Assembly (NCBI GenBank): GCA_036771375.1
Contig: DAIPHL010000034.1
Coordinates: 1-16,013 of the forward strand
Direction: 5' to 3'
DNA: 16,013 nt
Origin: DAIPHL01 sp036771375
GTDB lineage: Bacteria; Synergistota; Synergistia; Synergistales; Synergistaceae
The notes under the pieces were generated by a model. The model made no database searches. It was not told where the DNA came from and saw nothing but the letters and a program-made list of their open reading frames with translations. This document shows, piece after piece, positions 1-5,878 of this stretch. How positions within the stretch are numbered: position 1 is the stretch's first letter; every line of letters starts with the position of its first letter. The position numbers and the translations under genes are program-made.

Positions 1-114
1 AATCGAAGCGATTTGTCTGTGCCTGCGGGGGGGCGTTTTCCCTTTTCCCTTCCCCTCCGCCGGTGCGGGTCGTTTACACTCGTGACTGGATGGGGCGCTG
101 TCGCGGGTGTGGTT

Positions 115-996
115 TTACTTGATTCGAGCGTTCCAGAGAACGCATGGAATGATGATCGCCATGCCGACCAGATGTGTCGGTTTTACGCTGTCGATGCCGA
201 AGACGAATAGGGAGATGACGACGGAAAATACCGGAATCAGGTTGTTGAAGCCGACGGCGCGGCTGACTCCGATGCGCTGTATCCCGAGTTGCTGAATATA
301 AAGCCCCAGCGCGGATGGAAAGAGCCCTGTGTAGACGCCGGCGATCCAGATTGATGGCGCTTCCCAGCGGACCGATGCCACCTCCTGCAGGAAAAACGGG
401 AAGGAAAAGGCGGCCGTTACGACCGTGAAGAAGAACGCGGTGAAAAGCGGCGGATACTTTGTCAAAATACTTCGGCAACCTACGTTGTACCAGGCAAAAA
501 AGAGCGTTCCGACGAGCATCATGAGATCCCCGCGATTGAAACGAATCTCCTGCAACGTCTTGATGCTCCCCTCGGACATCACGATAAGAATGCCGACAAC
601 CGAAAGCAGCATCATGGCGATTCTCGATAGAAACAGTCTTTCCACGCCTTCGATCGTCGCGATAATGGAGGCGGCAAGGGGCATGATCGATGTGATGATG
701 GCTACGCTGAGAGGGCTCGTATATTGCAGTGCGGCAAAAAAGAGGTAATGGTAGAGAAACATCCCAAGTATGCCCAGCGTGACCATGCGGGCGAGCGTCT
801 TTTTTGAGGGGCGATGCAGACGGTTCTTCTCCTCTACCACAAACGGCAGAAGAAAGAAGACGGCAAACGAAAAACGCATGAAGACCACTGTCATGGGCGG
901 AGCGTTTTCGATTGCGACTTTGACGAAGTATGGCGAGCCGGCATACGTGAGTGCCGTTAGGACAAGCGCGGCATAGATCCCTTTTCTATCGTTCAT
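115..996 (-). CDS. EamA/DMT-family permease (drug/metabolite transporter)
   Basis: Predicted inner-membrane transporter of 293 residues, the usual length for ten-helix EamA-domain DMT proteins. The sequence is almost entirely hydrophobic segments separated by short basic loops, and the two halves repeat the same pattern. The first EamA unit covers roughly residues 8-140 and contains YAGSPYFVKVAIE followed by VVFMRFSFAVFF. The second covers about 155-290 and contains the FNNLIPVFSVVISLFVFG segment typical of the family's last helices. It is the last gene of the minus-strand operon, 25 bp after the M20 hydrolase. The ATG has only a weak, close AGGA upstream, so translation may depend on the preceding gene. 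Position suggests import of the heterocycle or export of a breakdown product, but DMT substrates cannot be read from sequence. Family assignment is secure; substrate is unknown. Confidence 0.9.
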   Translation of the reverse strand: MNDRKGIYAALVLTALTYAGSPYFVKVAIENAPPMTVVFMRFSFAVFFLLPFVVEEKNRLHRPSKKTLARMVTLGILGMFLYHYLFFAALQYTSPLSVAIITSIMPLAASIIATIEGVERLFLSRIAMMLLSVVGILIVMSEGSIKTLQEIRFNRGDLMMLVGTLFFAWYNVGCRSILTKYPPLFTAFFFTVVTAAFSFPFFLQEVASVRWEAPSIWIAGVYTGLFPSALGLYIQQLGIQRIGVSRAVGFNNLIPVFSVVISLFVFGIDSVKPTHLVGMAIIIPCVLWNARIK

Positions 997-1021
997 GTCC
1001 TGTTTTCGCGGTCAAAAAATC

Positions 1022-2230
1022 TCACAGGCCGTCCAGTTTTAGTATCGTATCGGTCAGGCATTCCAAGCCTCGAAGCATGTCCTCTTTTGAAGTATGCTCT
1101 TCCTTGGCGTGGCTCACGCCATTCGCGCTTGGCACGAAGATCATGCCGGATGGCATCACCTTGGCAAGAGGAGAGGAATCGTGAGAAGCACCGCTTGGCA
1201 TCGTGACGAAACGAAAACCTCGTTCCTCGCAAACGGATCGGATTACGGACACGATCTTTCCGTCCAAGAAAACCGGGGGTTTTTCTCCGAGTAAATGCAT
1301 TTCCACAGTGCAGCCCTTCTCTTCCTCCAAGATGGTCTGAAACGCCTCCGCCGCTTTTTTCATGATGGACGAATCCATGGAGCGAAGTTCCAGAACGAAC
1401 GAGACACAGGCGGGAACGATGCTGGCATGTCCGGGCAACAGATCGAATTTTCCCACGTTGCAAACAAACTCCTGCCTTCCTTTCATCCAGGCAAACCATT
1501 GATTCAATGTCCTGACCGCGCTTTGCATCGCATCTTTTCTACGACACATGGGGGTCGTTCCGGCATGGTTCGCCAAGCCGGTTATCCTGACGGAGTGTCT
1601 TGAAATGCCGACGATTCCCGTCGGAATACCGATCGGGATCTCTTTGTCCCAGAGGACCGGGCCCTGCTCTATGTGAAGCTCGATGCTCGCGTGGTATTCT
1701 TTTGCATCCGCTCGTGAGGCTTCGAGGGAGTCGAAATCCATGTCGAAGGAACGCAGGATTTCCTCCGGTACATCTTTTCGTTTGAGCAATCCGGCGAAGA
1801 CCCTGCTGCCGAAGGTCCCCCCGAGAGGTCCTCCCTCCTCGGCGTTAAAGGCCACGACCTCTATGGAGTGCCTTGGTACGTAATGCAAATCCTTCAAAGT
1901 CCTGACGGCTTCCAGGGCTGCCACGATTCCCAGTGCCCCATCGAATGCGCCTCCATGTATAACGGAATCCAAGTGAGAACCGGAGAGTATCTTCGTTTTA
2001 CACGAACCGTTTCCCGGTAGAACACCGAACAAGTTTCCCGCCGCGTCGATTCTCGTGGCGAGTCCGGAGGCCTCCATCTCTTTTTTCAAAAAATCTCTTG
2101 CCTCGAAAAAAGCCGGCGTATTCGCCTCTCGGTCGAGTCCCTCCGAAGTGAATCCAAATTTGGCAAGCGCGTCGAAGAGCATTAAAAACCTTGGACCGTT
2201 TACCTTGAAATTCCTTTCCATCGTTGTCAC
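1022..2230 (-). CDS. M20-family N-carbamoyl-amino-acid hydrolase / allantoate amidohydrolase
   Basis: Metal-dependent amidohydrolase of the HyuC/AmaB/AllC group, which hydrolyses N-carbamoyl amino acids, allantoate or ureido acids, releasing ammonia and CO2. Visible metal and active-site motifs are SGSHLDSV (H86, D88), GGAFDG (D97), NAEEGG (E131/E132), ELHIEQGP (H187), NHAGTTPM in the dimerisation lid (H223) and a C-terminal SHAKEEHT (H374). The length of 402 residues fits the roughly 410-residue family. The GTG start at 2230 overlaps the stop of the cyclic amidohydrolase as GTGA. An ATG three codons later (2221) is an alternative start, and neither has a strong Shine-Dalgarno sequence. Acting after the ring-opening enzyme is the natural role, because hydantoinase-like enzymes make exactly this kind of carbamoyl product. 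Which of carbamoylase, allantoate or ureido-acid hydrolase it is cannot be decided here. Confidence 0.88.
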   Translation of the reverse strand: MTTMERNFKVNGPRFLMLFDALAKFGFTSEGLDREANTPAFFEARDFLKKEMEASGLATRIDAAGNLFGVLPGNGSCKTKILSGSHLDSVIHGGAFDGALGIVAALEAVRTLKDLHYVPRHSIEVVAFNAEEGGPLGGTFGSRVFAGLLKRKDVPEEILRSFDMDFDSLEASRADAKEYHASIELHIEQGPVLWDKEIPIGIPTGIVGISRHSVRITGLANHAGTTPMCRRKDAMQSAVRTLNQWFAWMKGRQEFVCNVGKFDLLPGHASIVPACVSFVLELRSMDSSIMKKAAEAFQTILEEEKGCTVEMHLLGEKPPVFLDGKIVSVIRSVCEERGFRFVTMPSGASHDSSPLAKVMPSGMIFVPSANGVSHAKEEHTSKEDMLRGLECLTDTILKLDGL

Positions 2231-3621
2231 ACCGCTTGTCCGCCGAATTTGATCGGGCGTCCCTCCGTCCCGTTCGAGACGACCGTTCCGTTTTCAACGA
2301 TTTTCATCCCTCTGAGCCATACCGAGTGTATGAATCCCGGCAGTTTCCAGCCCTCGTAGACCTTTGCCGTGTCCCTCGCCATGGTTTCCATCCCGGTGGT
2401 TTCGACCGTCCTTTCACGTCTCAAATCGACGAGCACGAAATCCGCGTCGGCTCCCACCTTGATGGCTCCCTTTGTTGGGTACAGGCCGTACGCCTTTGCC
2501 GGATTCGTCGAGATCAGATCCACAAGCCGGCGAAGCGATATCCTCCCATCGATCACGGCCTTGAGCATCAGTCCGAAGCGTGTCTCAAGACCGGGGAAAC
2601 CAGATGGGGCCACGAAGATATCCTCCCGATTCCGCAATTTCTCGGATACCGTGAACGGTGCGTGATCGCTGCCGATGGTATCGATGCTTCCGTCCACGAC
2701 ATAGTCCCACATCTTTTCCACCAAGGATCTTTCGCGCAGAGCCGGGTTGCATTTCGCGAAAGGACCGTGTTTTACGAGATCCTGTTCGCTCAGGTAAAGA
2801 TATTGAGGACAAGTTTCGATGGTCACGTCGAGCCCCCGGTTGCGGGCTGCCAAGGCAGCCTCGACCGCGTGGGGAGTGGATATGTGAACCAGATAGAGCG
2901 AAGCCCCTTCGAGTTCTGCAAGGCGAATCAGCCTATCGACAGCCATGACTTCAACGATGGGGGGGCGGGAGAGCGCATGGGCGATCGGTTTTGTCAGGCC
3001 CTGACGGCGTAGATTTGCGATGTTTCCGGCAACCAGGTCGTTGTCCTCGCCATGTGCCGCCACCTTCAATCCGGTGGCCGCCACGGCTCTGATGACCTGC
3101 TGGAGCTCGAAATTGTCCTTGCTGGTGAGCCCTTCGAATTCTCTGTCCCTTCCCTCCGGTGCTGCGTGAAGAAACGTTTTGTATCCAACGACGCCGTGCG
3201 CGGCTAAGGAAGGGACCCGATCCGGATATGCGCCGCTCGCGGCGCCCAAAAAGGCGACATCCACACTGGAACTGCTTGAGACCGCGTCGAATCTTGCCTG
3301 GAGTATTTCGGGGTTGAATTGAGGGGGAGTCGAGATCGGATGTTCCACGATGGTGGTCACTCCTCCGGCGGCGGCGGCGCGCGTCCCGGTGACAAACGTT
3401 TCTCTGTGCGCGCTTCCGGGGTATCTGATATGAACGTGGGGATCGACACCTCCTGGAAGTAAATGTAACCCGAGACCGTCCACGATGTTCGCACTCGATA
3501 GTGTCGTGATACTTTCATCGGAGCCGAGCGCGACAACCTTTCCCTCCTTGACCGCTACCCCGCCGAAAAACTCTCCGTTCTCGCTTACAATGTGCGCATT
3601 GCACACGACCAGATCGACCAT
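2227..3621 (-). CDS. Cyclic amidohydrolase (hydantoinase/dihydropyrimidinase/allantoinase family)
   Basis: Binuclear-metal cyclic amidohydrolase of 464 residues, hydrolysing a cyclic amide bond in hydantoins, dihydropyrimidines or allantoin. Family ligands appear in order: DPHVH (D60, H62, H64), VGYKTFLH with the probable carboxylated lysine K148, AAHGED (H190), LVHIST (H246) and IGSDHAPF (D319). ETCPQYLYL at 269-277 is a strong hydantoinase/allantoinase signature, and the C-terminal beta sandwich segment (VGADADFVLVDL) is present. The ATG at 3621 is preceded by AAGGAG at about 9 nt. It lies 19 bp after iclR and overlaps the M20 gene by 4 bp, indicating coupled translation. The GVDPHVHIRYPG form looks closer to allantoinase or dihydroorotase-like members than to classical D-hydantoinase, but this is an impression. 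The family call is firm and the substrate is open. Confidence 0.88.
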   Translation of the reverse strand: MVDLVVCNAHIVSENGEFFGGVAVKEGKVVALGSDESITTLSSANIVDGLGLHLLPGGVDPHVHIRYPGSAHRETFVTGTRAAAAGGVTTIVEHPISTPPQFNPEILQARFDAVSSSSSVDVAFLGAASGAYPDRVPSLAAHGVVGYKTFLHAAPEGRDREFEGLTSKDNFELQQVIRAVAATGLKVAAHGEDNDLVAGNIANLRRQGLTKPIAHALSRPPIVEVMAVDRLIRLAELEGASLYLVHISTPHAVEAALAARNRGLDVTIETCPQYLYLSEQDLVKHGPFAKCNPALRERSLVEKMWDYVVDGSIDTIGSDHAPFTVSEKLRNREDIFVAPSGFPGLETRFGLMLKAVIDGRISLRRLVDLISTNPAKAYGLYPTKGAIKVGADADFVLVDLRRERTVETTGMETMARDTAKVYEGWKLPGFIHSVWLRGMKIVENGTVVSNGTEGRPIKFGGQAV

Positions 3622-3640
3622 AGAAAGACTCTCCTTCTGC

Positions 3641-4414
3641 CTAGAGTGACATCAAGACCTCCTCCCGTTTGACACCGTAATCGAGAACGTCCTGTGTGAC
3701 TCTCAACATTTCTTCCGCCCATGTACGTTCCATGTCCTCGAATTCAAATCTCGGACCGGCGATCGAAATACCTGCGACCAGCTGACCGTGCGTGTCCAGA
3801 ATCGGTACCGCGACGGCCGCTGCACCTGGATCCAGTTCTTCGATACTGGTCGAGTACCTGTTCTTCAGTATTTTCCCCATTTCGTCGCGCAAAGCGCTAC
3901 GGGTCGTGAGCGTAAAGGGCGTGAATTTCTTCAGAGGTTCTTTTAAAACCTCGTTTAACAATTCCGGCGACGAGAAAGCCAAAAGCACCTTTCCACTCGC
4001 ACCGGCATGCAGAGGGCCTCTGGAACCTACCTGAGACTCTATTCTTATCCTTTTCTTCGACTCGATCGTGTGCAGACAAACGCTTTGATCGTCGTCGAGG
4101 ACATTCAGAATGACCGTCTGACCACAGTAACACGAAATATGCTTCATCACCGGATGCAGCTGTTTTACGAGTTCCATCCTCAACCGTGACTGTGAAGCCA
4201 TGACGAGAAGGCGCAGGCCGATGCGATAGTTTCCCTCTTCCTCCTTGAAGACCCACCCCTCCTCCTCCAAAAGCTGAAGGATTCGGTGTAACGTACTTTT
4301 CGGTATTCCACACTCCGAGGCGATCTCTCTGATTGCGACATCATCCTCATGTGCATAAAGCGCCGTCAAAATTCTTGGAATCGCCTTGACCAGTTCGTTT
4401 CCTTTCGCAGGCAT
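3641..4414 (-). CDS. IclR-family transcriptional regulator
   Basis: DNA-binding regulator of 257 residues with the standard IclR layout. The N-terminal winged helix-turn-helix (about 26-56, VAIREIASECGIPKSTLHRI) is followed by a C-terminal effector-binding domain containing GPLHAGASGKVLLAF and a DPGAAAVAVPILD segment. I chose the ATG at 4414, which has GGGGAG seven nt upstream. A GTG at 4435 would add seven residues but lies inside the hairpin arm and lacks such a site. The gene sits inside the catabolic operon, 44 bp after the 2Fe-2S subunit, so it is probably the pathway-specific regulator and may control its own operon through the dyads near 8355-8427. A perfect 9-bp inverted repeat covers its ribosome-binding site. 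Whether it activates or represses is unknown; the effector is presumably the substrate or an intermediate. Confidence 0.9.
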   Translation of the reverse strand: MPAKGNELVKAIPRILTALYAHEDDVAIREIASECGIPKSTLHRILQLLEEEGWVFKEEEGNYRIGLRLLVMASQSRLRMELVKQLHPVMKHISCYCGQTVILNVLDDDQSVCLHTIESKKRIRIESQVGSRGPLHAGASGKVLLAFSSPELLNEVLKEPLKKFTPFTLTTRSALRDEMGKILKNRYSTSIEELDPGAAAVAVPILDTHGQLVAGISIAGPRFEFEDMERTWAEEMLRVTQDVLDYGVKREEVLMSL

Positions 4415-4420
4415 TCGATC

Positions 4421-4443
4421 ACTCCCCGGCCGCACCGGGGAGT
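4421..4443 (-). promoter_or_regulatory. Perfect 9-bp inverted repeat covering the iclR ribosome-binding site
   Basis: ACTCCCCGG and CCGGGGAGT flank a 5-nt spacer. In the transcript this makes a strong G+C hairpin whose 3' arm contains the GGGGAG that serves as Shine-Dalgarno sequence for the ATG at 4414. It has no following T-run, so it does not look like a complete intrinsic terminator. It could lower translation of iclR relative to the enzyme genes, stabilise the upstream message, or be a protein-binding operator. Confidence 0.55.
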
Positions 4444-4458
4444 CCCGATCGGCCCTTG

Positions 4459-5013
4459 CTATATGGCTTTTTTCATGTCGCAGCGCCTGGTGTTCGAAGT
4501 TTCCTTCTCTTCCGTCAACCAGATTCCGTCGTTTTCCTCGAATTTCTCCCCGCGCGCGACGCTCTGAATTGCGAGAATAATTTTATCATATCCGGTACAA
4601 CGACATATATTACCAGATATCGCGAACTTTATCTCGTCGACCGTCGGGTGAGGTGTTTTATCCAACAAAGCCTTCGCCGCCAAAATCATACCTGGCGTGC
4701 AATACCCACACTGAATCGCTCCATGCGCGATAAACGCTTTTTGAATGATGTGCGGCTCCCCTCCTTCCCCTTCTATCCCTTCTATGGTGAGGATGCGCCG
4801 TCCCTCCAGGTCGCCCGCAAGGACCAGACACGATGTCACGAGTTCTCCATCCAGCAGGACAGAGCATGCACCGCACTCTCCCTCGTTGCACCCACACTTG
4901 GTGCCCGTCATACCGAGGTCGTTCCTCAATAATTCAAGAAGTGAGCGGGTGGGTTCGACCTCAAACGTCATTTTTTCCCCGTTTAGTTCAAAATTTATTT
5001 CCTGTTTAAACAC
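4459..5013 (-). CDS. Mo hydroxylase 2Fe-2S subunit (xanthine dehydrogenase family small subunit)
   Basis: Iron-sulfur subunit of 184 residues that passes electrons from the molybdenum site to FAD. The N-terminal plant-ferredoxin-type cluster is bound by C40, C42, C47 and C50-C62 in TKCGCNEGECGAC. The helical second domain carries QCGYCTPGM (C102, C105) and ICRCTGY (C137, C139). This is the complete set for two 2Fe-2S clusters. After the last family helix (about 150) there is a charged tail of about 30 residues. The start is GTG at 5013, overlapping the FAD-subunit stop by 8 bp, with a purine-rich GGGGGGAAGG just upstream. It corresponds to XdhC of E. coli or CoxS-type proteins. The subunit type is certain, but the holoenzyme's substrate is not, so I give no gene symbol. 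Confidence 0.93.
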   Translation of the reverse strand: MFKQEINFELNGEKMTFEVEPTRSLLELLRNDLGMTGTKCGCNEGECGACSVLLDGELVTSCLVLAGDLEGRRILTIEGIEGEGGEPHIIQKAFIAHGAIQCGYCTPGMILAAKALLDKTPHPTVDEIKFAISGNICRCTGYDKIILAIQSVARGEKFEENDGIWLTEEKETSNTRRCDMKKAI

Positions 5014-5878
5014 AGTCCTTCCCCCCAGACTCTCCGATCAGGTTGCACAGCATTTCTTCGACGAGGACACGGAGCGTTTCCTTCCTGTACCACTCCGAAC
5101 CCCGTAAATCCGTTATGGGAGTGGTATCGCCGACAACCGTCGAGGCGATTGCGAGGAAATCCAACGCCTCCATCGGTTTGTTTTCCATCAGCTTTTCGGC
5201 CGTTGTCGCCCGAATCGGAGTGGGTGCCGCCGAGCCGACGGCGATGCGCACGTTGGAGCAGAAGTCATCCTTTACGGTAAAGGATATGGCGAGATTGACG
5301 ACGGCAATGTCGGCAGCCCTGCGGGGCCCCAGTTTTCGAAAAGCCTGTCTGGTCGAGGGAGCTGGCCGGGGGAGAAAAAAGCCCGAAATCAGCTCGCCTG
5401 GCTCAAGTACGTTCATTCCCGGTCCTTTCCAGAAATCACCGATGCCGATTTCTTTCGTTTGGCCGTTCCCGTATACGATTACCGAAGCATCGGAGACCAG
5501 GAGGCCAGGGGCTGTGTCCGCACAGGGCGAAGAGTTGCAGACGTTGCCGCCGATCGTGCCAAGATTGCGAATTTGAGGTGTGCCGATGCTCGCGGCTCCT
5601 TCGGTAAGCGCCGGATATTTTGACACGATGCGTGCCTCGGAGGCGAGAACGGAGAGTCTTACTCCGCTTCCGATCACGATCCCTCCATCGCGCTCTTCAA
5701 TCTCAAAGAGAGAGGGGATTCTCTTTATATCGATCAACCTCTTGTCTTTTATGATCCCACGTCGCATTTTGACGATTACATCGGTACCTCCGGCGATGGG
5801 ATGAGCGTTTCCCTCCCTGAGAAGAGCAGACGCCTCCTCCAAAGTAGTCGGTCTGAAATACGTTTCCCCAATCGTCAT
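5006..5878 (-). CDS. Mo hydroxylase FAD-binding subunit (xanthine dehydrogenase family medium subunit)
   Basis: FAD subunit of 290 residues, the normal length for stand-alone CoxM/XdhB-type proteins. The two flavin motifs are clear: PIAGGTD (27-33) in the N-terminal PCMH-type domain and TIGGN (108-112) followed by NSSPCADTAPGLL. The C-terminal CO-dehydrogenase flavoprotein domain follows, with RKLGPRRAADIAVVN around 185-200. No cysteine arrangement for an extra 4Fe-4S cluster is seen. The ATG at 5878 overlaps the Mo-subunit stop as ATGA, and its 3' end overlaps the 2Fe-2S gene, so all three subunits appear translationally coupled. It would transfer electrons from the 2Fe-2S clusters to NAD+ or another acceptor. 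Confidence 0.93.
   Translation of the reverse strand: MTIGETYFRPTTLEEASALLREGNAHPIAGGTDVIVKMRRGIIKDKRLIDIKRIPSLFEIEERDGGIVIGSGVRLSVLASEARIVSKYPALTEGAASIGTPQIRNLGTIGGNVCNSSPCADTAPGLLVSDASVIVYGNGQTKEIGIGDFWKGPGMNVLEPGELISGFFLPRPAPSTRQAFRKLGPRRAADIAVVNLAISFTVKDDFCSNVRIAVGSAAPTPIRATTAEKLMENKPMEALDFLAIASTVVGDTTPITDLRGSEWYRKETLRVLVEEMLCNLIGESGGKDCV

Noticed and set aside
1..114. Possible feature in the window's left edge
   Set aside because: Only G- and C-rich runs are seen, with no hairpin plus T-run and no coding start. Nothing can be supported.
128..143. GCGTTC/GAACGC hairpin at the end of the DMT gene as an operon terminator
   Set aside because: It lies before the stop codon and has no T-run in the minus direction. 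No clear terminator is seen in 1-114 either.
2224..3012. 262-codon open frame on the plus strand
   Set aside because: It is antisense to the cyclic amidohydrolase, which carries all metal ligands. No ribosome-binding site and no family resemblance.
4421..4443. Intrinsic terminator between the 2Fe-2S gene and iclR
   Set aside because: The stem is strong but there is no U tract after it, and the ribosome-binding site of the next gene is part of the 3' arm, so a translational role is more likely.
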